A stretch of DNA of 64,000 bases from Rosistilla oblonga (lineage in GTDB: Bacteria > Planctomycetota > Planctomycetia > Pirellulales > Pirellulaceae). The stretch lies in contig NZ_CP036292.1 in assembly GCF_007751715.1 (NCBI RefSeq), positions 868,001 to 932,000 on the forward strand, given 5' to 3'. Within the stretch, counting starts at the first letter, position 1, and the number at the start of each line of letters is the position of its first letter. Under the pieces are notes generated by a model, which saw only the letters and a list, made by a program, of their open reading frames with translations, was not told the origin of the DNA and searched no databases. Position numbers and translations under genes: made by a program. This document shows, piece after piece, positions 46,653 to 55,442 of this stretch.

Positions 46653-48422
46653 ATGGATGAACCGTTAAATCGCAAGCAATCCCAGCTGCAGACCTGCATC
46701 GCCGGACTGTTAGGAATGGGACTGATGTGGCTCGCTCACCCGCCGGTCGGTTTCAGCTTTCTGGCCTGGATCGCGCCGCTGCCACTGCTGTCGCTGGTCC
46801 ATCGCAATCAACCGCTGTTCCGTCGCGATTATGTCTCTCTGTGGCTGATCGGTGCGCTCTTTTGGTTTGTCGCGTTGTCCGGAATCCGGCACGCCCACCC
46901 GATGCTGATCCCTGCCTGGATCGTGTTGGCGGCGTATCTAGGGATCTACACGCCGCTGTTTGTTGGGCTCACCCGCGTCGCTTGGCACGGCTGGCGGATG
47001 CCGTTGGTCGTCGCGGCCCCGGCGGTCTGGATCGGTTTGGAGCTGGCTCGTGGTTACGCCTTGTCGGGTTTCAACGGCGTGATGCTTGGGCACACTCAAG
47101 CCAACCTGCCCTGGATGCTGCAGATCGCCGACCTCGGTGGAACCTACGCGGTCAGTGCAGTCGTTATGTTCGTCGCCGCAGCCATGGCGGTTTGTCTGCA
47201 TTGCCGACGGTTGTCGGGGACGGAACTGTCGGTCGTTACAGCTCGCCGGCGGCAGGTCCACGCGATCCTCAACGGCTCCGCGGTGTTGGCCGCGACGTTG
47301 GGCTACGGTCTGTTTCGGCTGAGCGAAGCCGATACGGTCGTCTCGCCCGAACCGATGTTGAAGGTCGCGCTGGTGCAGCGCGACGTCGAAGCGGTCTACG
47401 AGTACAGCGAGCAGCGGGAACTGGAGACGGCGCGGAAGTATTTCAGCGGTTCCCGGGATGCGGTGTCGGCCGATCCGGGGGTCCAGTTGGTCGTCTGGCC
47501 CGAGTCGAGCTATACCGCTGCGATGCCGTGGCGGGTGTTGGAGGATGACTTTACGGTCCCCGCCGACGCTGGCGTGACGCGGTCGGAGATCATCGCGGGG
47601 GTTCGCGACAGCCAAAACATGTTCCAGCGTCGAGCCGCCGATATCCAGTTGGGACTGACGGCAGCCAGCGGGCGAACGCAGCCGCCCAGCCTGATGGTCG
47701 GCTGCAGCGTGCTGCGGTATGTCGACGGGCCGGTCCAGGCGTTCAGCGGCGTGGTCACAATCGATCCGACGGGCAAAGTTCCCGCCTGGTACGGCAAACG
47801 TCACTTGGTGATGTTCGGCGAATACATCCCGTTCGCCAATTGGTTTCCCTGGCTGTATACAGTCACGCCGTTGCAGATGGGGGTCACGCCGGGAGACGCT
47901 CCGATCGTCGCGGACGTCAAAGGAGTGAAGGTGCTGCCGAGCGTCTGTTTCGAAACGATGGTCGAACGGGTGACGAACAGGCACCTGCGTCAACTGGCAT
48001 CCGAAGGGAAGCCGGCCGATCTTGTCGTCAACGTGACCAACGACGGCTGGTTCGACGATTCGGCGATCCTCGAGCATCACCGGCGTTGCAGCCAGTTAGT
48101 CGCCGCGGCGCACCACACGCCTGTTCTGATGGCGGCCAACGGTGGCCCAACGGTCTCGATCGACAGCAGCGGCCGAGTCGTGGGAAGCCTGCCGCACCAG
48201 GACGAATCGTTTTTGATCGCCGCTCCGCAACAGGATCCTCGCGTGTCGTTCTATCAACGCGTGGGCGACTGGCCAGCTCGCTTCGCCACGCTGTTATGCA
48301 TCGCTTTGGCTATCTCGGGTTGCCGGGGATGGCGTCGACGGAAAAAGCAGTTGCCGTTGCCAAGCGTCGAATCACCAGCCGATCCGATCGGCGACGCAGG
48401 TTCGGAGCCGCCACTCGTTTAA
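46653..48422 (+). CDS. lnt: Apolipoprotein N-acyltransferase
   Basis: A 589-residue Lnt that adds the third acyl chain to the N-terminal Cys of lipoproteins in the inner membrane. Around seven N-terminal helices (about residues 13-230) are followed by a periplasmic nitrilase-type domain (about 245-530) with the catalytic triad E284 (VVWPESSY), K382 (YGKRHLVMFGEYIPF) and C432 (SVCFETM). A final helix lies near 540-560 (FATLLCIALAISGC). Several lipoproteins in this window (TolC-like, TroA-like, LCAT-like, the DUF1559 partner) would be substrates. The last codon and stop lie inside a MITE-like element, so the C-terminal tail (PIGDAGSEPPLV) could have been altered by its insertion. Confidence 0.93.
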   Translation: MDEPLNRKQSQLQTCIAGLLGMGLMWLAHPPVGFSFLAWIAPLPLLSLVHRNQPLFRRDYVSLWLIGALFWFVALSGIRHAHPMLIPAWIVLAAYLGIYTPLFVGLTRVAWHGWRMPLVVAAPAVWIGLELARGYALSGFNGVMLGHTQANLPWMLQIADLGGTYAVSAVVMFVAAAMAVCLHCRRLSGTELSVVTARRRQVHAILNGSAVLAATLGYGLFRLSEADTVVSPEPMLKVALVQRDVEAVYEYSEQRELETARKYFSGSRDAVSADPGVQLVVWPESSYTAAMPWRVLEDDFTVPADAGVTRSEIIAGVRDSQNMFQRRAADIQLGLTAASGRTQPPSLMVGCSVLRYVDGPVQAFSGVVTIDPTGKVPAWYGKRHLVMFGEYIPFANWFPWLYTVTPLQMGVTPGDAPIVADVKGVKVLPSVCFETMVERVTNRHLRQLASEGKPADLVVNVTNDGWFDDSAILEHHRRCSQLVAAAHHTPVLMAANGGPTVSIDSSGRVVGSLPHQDESFLIAAPQQDPRVSFYQRVGDWPARFATLLCIALAISGCRGWRRRKKQLPLPSVESPADPIGDAGSEPPLV

Positions 48423-48562
48423 CCGCAATGCCGTTCAACGAAGCGTAGTGGACGAGGTTACGAGTCCTTTTGCATCAGACCAAATCGCTGGGACTCGTAA
48501 CCTCGTCCACTACATCCCACCGCTAACTCTATCCACGGTCCGAGGCTCCTTCGTTAAACGAC
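48417..48562. repeat. MITE-like palindromic element, copy 2, overlapping the lnt stop
   Basis: Second copy of the element at 27736-27876, same orientation. The left end reads CGTTTAACCGCAATGCCGTT and the right CTTCGTTAAACGACGG. The inner 18-bp arms GGACGAGGTTACGAGTCC (48450-48467) and GGACTCGTAACCTCGTCC (48491-48508) are identical to copy 1. Its left end is complementary to the right end of copy 1, which together suggest full terminal inverted repeats of about 27 bp. The lnt stop TAA (48420-48422) lies within it. A frame that opens inside it is spurious. Confidence 0.85.
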
Positions 48563-48593
48563 GGCGCCCGGACGGGCTTGCGGTGCGGGGGGA

Positions 48594-51500
48594 TCAGTTG
48601 CGGTTGCGGCGGAGGTCCAGCGTCATCGGGAACTCTGGATTGCATTCCAATTCCGGCAGCGAAACCTTGCCGCCGGTGTGACCGATCTTGAAGAATCGGG
48701 CCGCGCGGCGACTCTCGGCTTCAAACGCGTTGACCGGGAAGCTCGGCGAGTTCAGGCCGGTCGGATTACTGACGTGATACTGGCATCCGCCGATCGAACG
48801 CTTGTTCCACGAGTCGACGAAGTCGAACACTAGCGGCGAATCGACTGGGATCGTCGGGTGCAGACAGCTTGGCGGTTGCCAAGCACGATAGCGGATGCCG
48901 GCGACAAATTGCCCTTCGACGCCCGTCGGATGCAGCGGCACGCGGCGGCCGTTGCATGTCAGCACGTGCCGCGTATCGGTCATTCCCGAGACCTTGACCT
49001 GCAGTCGTTCGACCGAGGAATCGACAAAACGAGCGGTCCCGCCGCCGGCTGCTTCTTCGCCCAGCACGTACCAAGGTTCGATCGCTTTCCGCAGTTCGAC
49101 GTGAATCGACTGTTGCATGAATTCGCCCATCACGGGGAAGCGGAATTCTTGATGCGCCCCGAACCATTGGTGTTCGAAATCGAAGCCGCACTCGCGGAGA
49201 TCGTCGACGACATCGCTGAAGTCCTGCCAAACAAAATGTGGCAGCATGAAGCGATCGTGCAGCGAGGTGCTCCAGTCGACCAGCTCGGCTTCGTAAGGTT
49301 GTTCCCAGAATCGAGCGACCAGGCCGCGGATCAGCAGTTGTTGCGTCAGGCTCATTCGAGCGTGCGGTGGCATCTCAAAACCGCGGAACTCGACAAGTCC
49401 CAACCGCCCCGTCGCCGAATCGGGCGAATAGAGCTTATCGATGCAGAACTCGGCCCGATGCGTGTTGCCGGTCACATCGACTAACAGGTGCCGGAAGATC
49501 CGATCGACCAACCAAGGCGGAGTCGTTTCGCCGCGGCGAATCTGGTCGCACGCGATCTTCAGTTCGTAGATCGCGTCGGTCCGCGATTCATCAGCTCGTG
49601 GCGCTTGGCTGGTCGGGCCGATGAACTTGCCGCTGAACAGATAGGACAGCGACGGATGGTTGTGCCAGTAGCTGACGAAGCTTTTCAGTAGATCGGGTCG
49701 ACGAAGGAACGGGCTGTCGGCGGGCGTCTGTCCGCCCAACACGACGTGGTTGCCGCCGCCGGTTCCGGTGTGCTGGCCGTCGAGATCGAACTTCTCGGTT
49801 CCAAGTCGCGTGGTTCGTGCATCGTCGTAGACGCCGTTGGTGATGTCGACCAATTCGGTCCAGTCCTGAGCCGGATGGACGTTGACTTCGATCACGCCCG
49901 GATCGGGAGTCACTCGCATGACTTGCAGTCGCGTGTCGTGCGGCGGTTGGTAGCCTTCGATCGTGACCGGCAGTTCGAGTTCTTCGGCGGTCGCTTCGAT
50001 CGCCGAGATCAGTTCCAGGAACGATTCCAAGCGGTCGGTCGGCGGCAGGAAGACGTGCAGTCGCCCTTCGCGTGCTTCGACGCACAAGGCCGTCGGAACG
50101 ATTTGTGATTCATCATCGACTTGCGTGTCGACCGACATGTGGTCGGGGCCGCCCTGATCGTTTCCGCCCGGCGGAATCGCTCCGTTGCTCGGCGAGCCGG
50201 CGTTTCCGTTCCTGCCGCCCGCAGCGTGAGCTTGCGAGCTTGGCGAACCGCCGACGGTGGCAAACTGCTGCACCGGCGTGAGCGCTTCGGTCACGTCGAC
50301 GCGCATGTTCCCATGGCTGATCGCTTCGGAGACGACATGCCGCATATGGCTTTGCCGAATCTGGTCGTTGGTTTGCAGATGCCCAACGGGTTCCATCGGG
50401 TCGCGATCGAAGAAGTCCAACGCGTGTTCGGGCTTGTCGACGTAGGTCAACGATTGCAACGGCAACCGGTAGCCCATCGGCGAATCGCCCGGCAGCAGGA
50501 ACATCTCGTCCGATCGAACCTTCCACGGTCCGCTGGTCCAGTGCGGTGAATCGGTCCACCAAACGTGCCGCAGCGGCAGGACAACGCCGACGGCTTCGGT
50601 TAGCCCTTGTTCGAAGATCCTCGCGATCCGCTCGCGCTCTTCTTGCGAATCCAGTTTCGAATCGCGGACGTCGACGTTGGTTGGCAGCCGACGTTCGCGC
50701 CACATATAGTACATCGCGTCTTCGTAGCCGCAGGTGACGTGTTGCGGATTCGCTCCCAATCGCGTCGCCAATCGCTTGGCAAAACGCTCAGCATCTTCGG
50801 CGGTGTGCCCGTAATCGGTTTCGACGTTCGCCAACCAGCGATCATCGCGCCAGATCGGTTGGCCATCTTTACGCCAGAAGATCGCCATCGCCCATCGCGG
50901 CAACGGTTCGCCGGGGTACCATTTGCCCTGGCCGAAGTGCAGCACGCCGCCGCTGCTGAACCGCGACTTCAGCCGCAGCAACAGGTCGTACGAGAGGCCA
51001 CGTTTGGTTGGCCCGACCGCAGCGGTCTGCCATTCCTCGCCATCCATGTCGTCGATCGAGACGAAGGTCGGTTCGCCCCCCATCGTCAGGCGGACGTCGC
51101 CGCGCTGCAGATGTTCGTCGATCTCGTGCCCCAGGGCTTCGATCCGGTTCCATTGCGAATCGCTGTAGGGGAGCGTGACACGCGGATCCTCGTGGATGCG
51201 CGTGACCGACATCTTGTGTTCGAACTCGACCTCGCATTCGTCCAGCGTCCCGGTGATCGGAGCGGCCGATGTTGGTTGAGGCGTGCAGGCCAACGGGATG
51301 TGCCCCTCGCCAGCGAACAGACCGCTGGTTGGGTCCAGCCCGATCCAACCCGCTCCAGGCAGGAAGACCTCCGCCCACGCATGCAGGTCGGTGAAGTCGA
51401 CCTCGGTTCCCGAAGGGCCGTCGAGCGACTTCTGGTCGGCTTTTAATTGGATCAGATACCCCGAAACGAATCGGGCCGCGAAGCCGAGTTGACGCAGCAG

Positions 51501-52067
51501 TTGCACCAACAACCAACCGCTGTCACGACACGAACCGCTCTGCAGCGTCAGCGTCTGCTCGGGCGATTGGACGCCCGGTTCCATGCGGAGCGTATAGTCG
51601 ATGTGCTTTTCGAGGGCGCTGTTGAGGTCGACAAGAAAGTCGATCGTGCGGCGTGGTTCGTAGTTCAGCGAGCTCAGGAACGCATGCACCTTGGGCCCGG
51701 CGTCGCCGCGTTGCAGATAGGGACGCAGTTCTTCGCGCGATTGGTCGTCGTAGGTGAACGGGTATTCGGTCGCTTCGGGTTCCAGGAAGAAATCGAACGG
51801 ATTGACGACGGTCATCGTGGCGACGACGTCGACTTCGACCTTAAATTCGTCGACCTGTTCGTTGAAGACGCAGCGGGCCAGGTAGTTGCCGAATGGATCC
51901 TGTTGCCAGTTCAGATAGTGATCCGCCGGAGTGACCTTCAGCGAATAGCTGTTGATCGGCGTCCGGCTGTGAGCGGCCGGCCGCAGCCGAATCACCTGTG
52001 GTCCCAGATTGATCGTGCGGTCGTATCGGTAGATCGTTTGATGGTTGAGAGAAACGCGGATGGTCAT
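48594..52067 (-). CDS. Transglutaminase-DUF2126 fusion protein
   Basis: An 1157-residue protein with three regions. A bacterial-transglutaminase N-terminal beta domain (residues 1-90, MTIRVSLNHQTIYRYDRTIN) comes first. A transglutaminase core (about 145-260) follows, with C180 (SGSCRDSG), H229 (DLHAWAEVF) and D245 (GLDPTSG) forming the catalytic triad. Then a large DUF2126 (COG4196) region (about 290-1130), with RLTMGGEPTFVSIDDMDGEE, GGGNHVVLGG and RGFEMPPHARMSLTQQLLIR. A Gly/Asn-rich linker (GNAGSPSNGAIPPGG) lies at about 635. There is no signal peptide, so it is cytoplasmic. It is the last gene in a set with the alpha-E and ATP-grasp genes. This set is predicted from comparative work to make or cleave amide bonds in peptides, but no product is known. 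Confidence 0.92.
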   Translation of the reverse strand: MTIRVSLNHQTIYRYDRTINLGPQVIRLRPAAHSRTPINSYSLKVTPADHYLNWQQDPFGNYLARCVFNEQVDEFKVEVDVVATMTVVNPFDFFLEPEATEYPFTYDDQSREELRPYLQRGDAGPKVHAFLSSLNYEPRRTIDFLVDLNSALEKHIDYTLRMEPGVQSPEQTLTLQSGSCRDSGWLLVQLLRQLGFAARFVSGYLIQLKADQKSLDGPSGTEVDFTDLHAWAEVFLPGAGWIGLDPTSGLFAGEGHIPLACTPQPTSAAPITGTLDECEVEFEHKMSVTRIHEDPRVTLPYSDSQWNRIEALGHEIDEHLQRGDVRLTMGGEPTFVSIDDMDGEEWQTAAVGPTKRGLSYDLLLRLKSRFSSGGVLHFGQGKWYPGEPLPRWAMAIFWRKDGQPIWRDDRWLANVETDYGHTAEDAERFAKRLATRLGANPQHVTCGYEDAMYYMWRERRLPTNVDVRDSKLDSQEERERIARIFEQGLTEAVGVVLPLRHVWWTDSPHWTSGPWKVRSDEMFLLPGDSPMGYRLPLQSLTYVDKPEHALDFFDRDPMEPVGHLQTNDQIRQSHMRHVVSEAISHGNMRVDVTEALTPVQQFATVGGSPSSQAHAAGGRNGNAGSPSNGAIPPGGNDQGGPDHMSVDTQVDDESQIVPTALCVEAREGRLHVFLPPTDRLESFLELISAIEATAEELELPVTIEGYQPPHDTRLQVMRVTPDPGVIEVNVHPAQDWTELVDITNGVYDDARTTRLGTEKFDLDGQHTGTGGGNHVVLGGQTPADSPFLRRPDLLKSFVSYWHNHPSLSYLFSGKFIGPTSQAPRADESRTDAIYELKIACDQIRRGETTPPWLVDRIFRHLLVDVTGNTHRAEFCIDKLYSPDSATGRLGLVEFRGFEMPPHARMSLTQQLLIRGLVARFWEQPYEAELVDWSTSLHDRFMLPHFVWQDFSDVVDDLRECGFDFEHQWFGAHQEFRFPVMGEFMQQSIHVELRKAIEPWYVLGEEAAGGGTARFVDSSVERLQVKVSGMTDTRHVLTCNGRRVPLHPTGVEGQFVAGIRYRAWQPPSCLHPTIPVDSPLVFDFVDSWNKRSIGGCQYHVSNPTGLNSPSFPVNAFEAESRRAARFFKIGHTGGKVSLPELECNPEFPMTLDLRRNRN

Positions 52068-52244
52068 GAGTGGCCTAGCCTAGATGTTGGCATGCTGTCA
52101 GGGAAACTCGCGCATCCGTGTCTCTCGAATTTCGATAAATAATCGATGAAAAGATCAAAAAGTCGATTCATCCAAGAACCGAACAGATGCGATTACCTGT
52201 GAAGTAACGCCGGGCCACAAGTTCCGCCAAACATCGTGCCTACA

Positions 52245-53201
52245 TTACTCTACTCGCATCGGCACTGTGAAAAAGTCTTCGTGAATCGCATTCCCGACAT
52301 TGTTCACGCGGGTCTGGAAGTCGTCGATAAATTCGTGCATCCCCTGATCAATGATTTCTTCGATACTCATGTAATCAAATTCTGAACTTAATCGCCCGAT
52401 CAGCTGTTCGCACCTCAAGCGGAACGTGCCGGGGCGGCTGCCGGTGATTTCCATCAGCGAATGCTGGGCTCCGATCAGACAAAATCGGATCGAGCGAGGG
52501 AAGTGGCGGTCGAGGATCAGGAATTGGGCGACGTTGTTCGGCTCGATCGCTCCGTAGACGCGGCGGTACATCTCCAACGCGCTATTGGAACGCAGCAGCG
52601 CCGACCAACGGACGACGTCCAGCGACGTCCCCACATCCTCGGCTTTAGGCAGCAGCAGATAATACTGCACGTCGGCGATTCGCGAGATCTTGTCGGCTCT
52701 TTCCAGCAGCCGCCCCATGCGAAGGAAGTGCCATGCTTCGCCGTGCGACATCGTCGTGTACGTGGTTCCGACCAGGGTGTGGCTGGCGTTGCGGACCTCG
52801 GCGCAGAAGCTGACCGGATCGTACAGGATGCTGCTGTCATTGACTGCGTTTCTCAGCATCAAATAGAAGCGGTTGACATGTTCCCACATCGGGCTGGTGA
52901 TCGTTTCGCGGATCGTCCGGGCGTTTTCCCGCGCCAACATCACGCACGACATGATCGAATTGGGATTGTCGCGATCGAACGCCAAGAACTTCAGCACGTT
53001 CTCGCGCGATGCGGTGTCGTAGTTCTTTTTGAACAGGTCGTAATCGCCGGTGGTGAAGACCAGCGGTTCCCACTGGTTCACGAATGGGCTGCTGTCACCG
53101 AGCGTGAGGTTGTAGTTGACGTCGATGAACCGCGCCACATTTTCGGCGCGTTCGACCATTCGGCTCATCCAATACACTGAATTTGCAACGCGACTTAACA
53201 T
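52245..53201 (-). CDS. Alpha-E domain protein (DUF403)
   Basis: A 318-residue all-helical alpha-E domain protein covering its whole length. Starts MLSRVANSVYWMSRMVERAE NVARFIDVNYNLTL, the usual family opening. Further matches are NARTIRETITSPMWEHVNRF, HFLRMGRLLERADKISRIAD and MRVE at the end. It is encoded between the ATP-grasp gene (197 bases upstream) and the transglutaminase gene (177 bases downstream), the standard neighbourhood. Its role is unknown; it probably acts with the ATP-grasp protein. Confidence 0.93.
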   Translation of the reverse strand: MLSRVANSVYWMSRMVERAENVARFIDVNYNLTLGDSSPFVNQWEPLVFTTGDYDLFKKNYDTASRENVLKFLAFDRDNPNSIMSCVMLARENARTIRETITSPMWEHVNRFYLMLRNAVNDSSILYDPVSFCAEVRNASHTLVGTTYTTMSHGEAWHFLRMGRLLERADKISRIADVQYYLLLPKAEDVGTSLDVVRWSALLRSNSALEMYRRVYGAIEPNNVAQFLILDRHFPRSIRFCLIGAQHSLMEITGSRPGTFRLRCEQLIGRLSSEFDYMSIEEIIDQGMHEFIDDFQTRVNNVGNAIHEDFFTVPMRVE

Positions 53202-53398
53202 GCTTGCTGTGCCTTATCGTTAAGCGGAGACGTTGGTGAACCGGGACAAGCCACGGGAACGCTGAATGAGATCGAGCGAACGTAATATAAACTCACTTTT
53301 CCGCCATTTTAGAAGGTTGAATCTTTCGGATCAAAATACGAAATGAATGCCGCGGTTTGCCGGATCGAGCGGATGCGCTGCCAGCCCCGGCCGCGACT

Positions 53399-54913
53399 TT
53401 AGAATTGGCTCTGCGACTGCGATTGTCCGCTCTCGGGCTCTGGTGCCGGCGCGGGCGGAGCGGGTTGCGACGTGCTGTTGTCCATCACCCAGGTATCCTT
53501 GCTGCCGCCGCCTTGGGACGAGTTGACGATCATCGATCCCTCGGTCAATGCGACGCGGGTTAAGCCGCCCGGCATCACGTAGATATCTTCGCCGCAGAGG
53601 ACGAAGGGACGCAGATCGACGTGCCGCGGTTGCAAGCGATCGTCGACGAGGGTTGGAACCGTCGAAAGGTTTAACATCGGCTGGGCGATGTAGTTCCGCG
53701 GGTTTGCGTTGATCAAATCGACGTATTTCGCCTGTTCTTCACGCGTCGATTGCGGGCCCATCAAGATTCCGTAGCCCCCCGATTCATTTGTCGGTTTAAC
53801 GACAAGTTTGTCGAGGTTAGCTAGCACGTGTTGGCGATGTTTCGGATCGGCGCAGACGTAGGTCGGAACGTTCTGCAGGATCGCGTCTTCGTCCAGGTAA
53901 TATTTGATGATCTCGGGGACATAGGCGTAGACGGCTTTGTCGTCGGCGACGCCGGTCCCCGGCGCGTTGGCTAGCGTGACGCGTCCGGCGCGGTAGACAT
54001 CGATCAGCCCCGGGACGCCCAGGCAGGAGTCTTTGCGGAAACACTTCGGATCCAAGAAGTCGTCGTCGATGCGGCGGTAGATCACGTCGACGCGCTGCAG
54101 TCCCTGCGTCGTTCGCATGTGGACGTAGCCGTTTTCGACGACGAGGTCGGAGCCTTGAACCAGTTGCACGCCCATCTGTTGAGCAAGAAAAGTATGCTCG
54201 TAATAGGCGGAATTATAAGATCCCGGCGTCAGCACGACGGCTGTCGGAGCGATCGTGCCGGGCGGGGCGCACTGCAACAGCGTCTTGAGCAGTTGTTCGG
54301 AGTATTCTTCGACTGGTCGGACTGCGATCCCTTCGAAGACCTGCGGAAACGTCCGCTTCATCACCTCGCGGTTTTCTAAAACGTAAGAGACGCCCGAGGG
54401 GCAGCGGAGGTTGTCTTCCAGGACATAGATGGTGCCGTCGGCGTCGCGGACAAGATCGACTCCCGTGATATGGCACCAAACTCTTTTGGCGGGACTGAAA
54501 CCACGCATTTGCGGACGCAGGGTTCCCGCCGTGGCTAACAGGTCCTCGGGCAGGATCTTGTCGTGCAGGATGTCTTGTTCGTTGTAAATGTCGTCGAGGA
54601 ACAGGTTCAACGCGCGAATCCGCTGCTTCAAACCCGCTTCGACCTGGTTCCATTCGTTACCGTCGATAATCCGCGGCAGGACATCAAACGGCCATACCTT
54701 TTCGCGTCCATCGGCGTGGCCGTAGACGTTGAAGGTGATCCCCATGTTGCGAAGCGCATGCTCCGCAGATGTCTGACGTCGTCCCAGTTCGCCGGCTTGC
54801 AATTTGCCCAGCTTATTTACGTAGGGAGCACAATAACCGCGAGCTTCGCCGTTGGGGGTGAACATCTCATCGAAAGCGCCACCGGATGAATAATTTTCGG
54901 ATGCGTTAATCAC
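53399..54913 (-). CDS. Circularly permuted type 2 ATP-grasp protein
   Basis: A 504-residue protein of the circularly permuted ATP-grasp group (DUF404/DUF407). Family features: [116 protein letters not shown] and [20 protein letters not shown]. The last ~20 residues are a low-complexity tail ([20 protein letters not shown]). It is the first gene of the three-gene minus-strand set. The enzyme class makes acyl-phosphate-activated amide bonds using ATP. The substrate is unknown. Confidence 0.93.
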   Translation of the reverse strand: MINASENYSSGGAFDEMFTPNGEARGYCAPYVNKLGKLQAGELGRRQTSAEHALRNMGITFNVYGHADGREKVWPFDVLPRIIDGNEWNQVEAGLKQRIRALNLFLDDIYNEQDILHDKILPEDLLATAGTLRPQMRGFSPAKRVWCHITGVDLVRDADGTIYVLEDNLRCPSGVSYVLENREVMKRTFPQVFEGIAVRPVEEYSEQLLKTLLQCAPPGTIAPTAVVLTPGSYNSAYYEHTFLAQQMGVQLVQGSDLVVENGYVHMRTTQGLQRVDVIYRRIDDDFLDPKCFRKDSCLGVPGLIDVYRAGRVTLANAPGTGVADDKAVYAYVPEIIKYYLDEDAILQNVPTYVCADPKHRQHVLANLDKLVVKPTNESGGYGILMGPQSTREEQAKYVDLINANPRNYIAQPMLNLSTVPTLVDDRLQPRHVDLRPFVLCGEDIYVMPGGLTRVALTEGSMIVNSSQGGGSKDTWVMDNSTSQPAPPAPAPEPESGQSQSQSQF

Positions 54914-55442
54914 GTCGCCTCACATGTCGATTGAAAAGAGAGTTGAACTGAGAAGCAAATCACATGCCATTCCCAATAGCGTTGCCAAACGTGAGTTGGC
55001 ACGCGGCGGTTGACTACAATCTAGGCGTTTGTCGCCTGGAAAGTAAGCAGGCGGTCGGTGGGGTGATGGGGGGGCAAACTACCCGTTATCTCGATGCCCG
55101 TTGGCAGGCGTTGTTTGGTGTCGACGGTGAAGCTGTTCCCGCTGCGGCGAGTTTGCCGGATGTTCCGAGAATGCTGTGGCTTCCGACTGTAGCTTGCGGC
55201 AATTGTCGATTTGAAAAAAAGGGGGGGGTTAGGAGCGACGGCAGCGCGCCCGAAAACCGAATTCCAAACTGGTGAAGCTTGCATGGCCAACTTCTCTGGT
55301 CGCGTGAAGTGCTCGCCAAAATTGGGTCACGAATCGCCCTCTAATCGTGATGTCGTCGCGTCCGAACGCGAAACGCACGAAGCATTTCAATGGACTGCGA
55401 TCGCATCGAAGCGATCGGCAACGGGTTAGAAGGAGTCTAACA
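54914..55442. other. Divergent intergenic region
   Basis: About 530 bases between the ATP-grasp start and the BBP7 gene. No gene can be supported. A short frame at 54964-55275 has no ribosome site or domain. A homopolymer (seven A then eight G) lies near 55214-55228. The last bases hold the AAGGAG ribosome site (55427-55435) for the next gene. Confidence 0.5.

Noticed and set aside
54964-55275. A 103-codon open frame upstream of the BBP7 gene
   Set aside because: It has no ribosome site, no recognisable domain, and crosses homopolymer runs (A7 G8).
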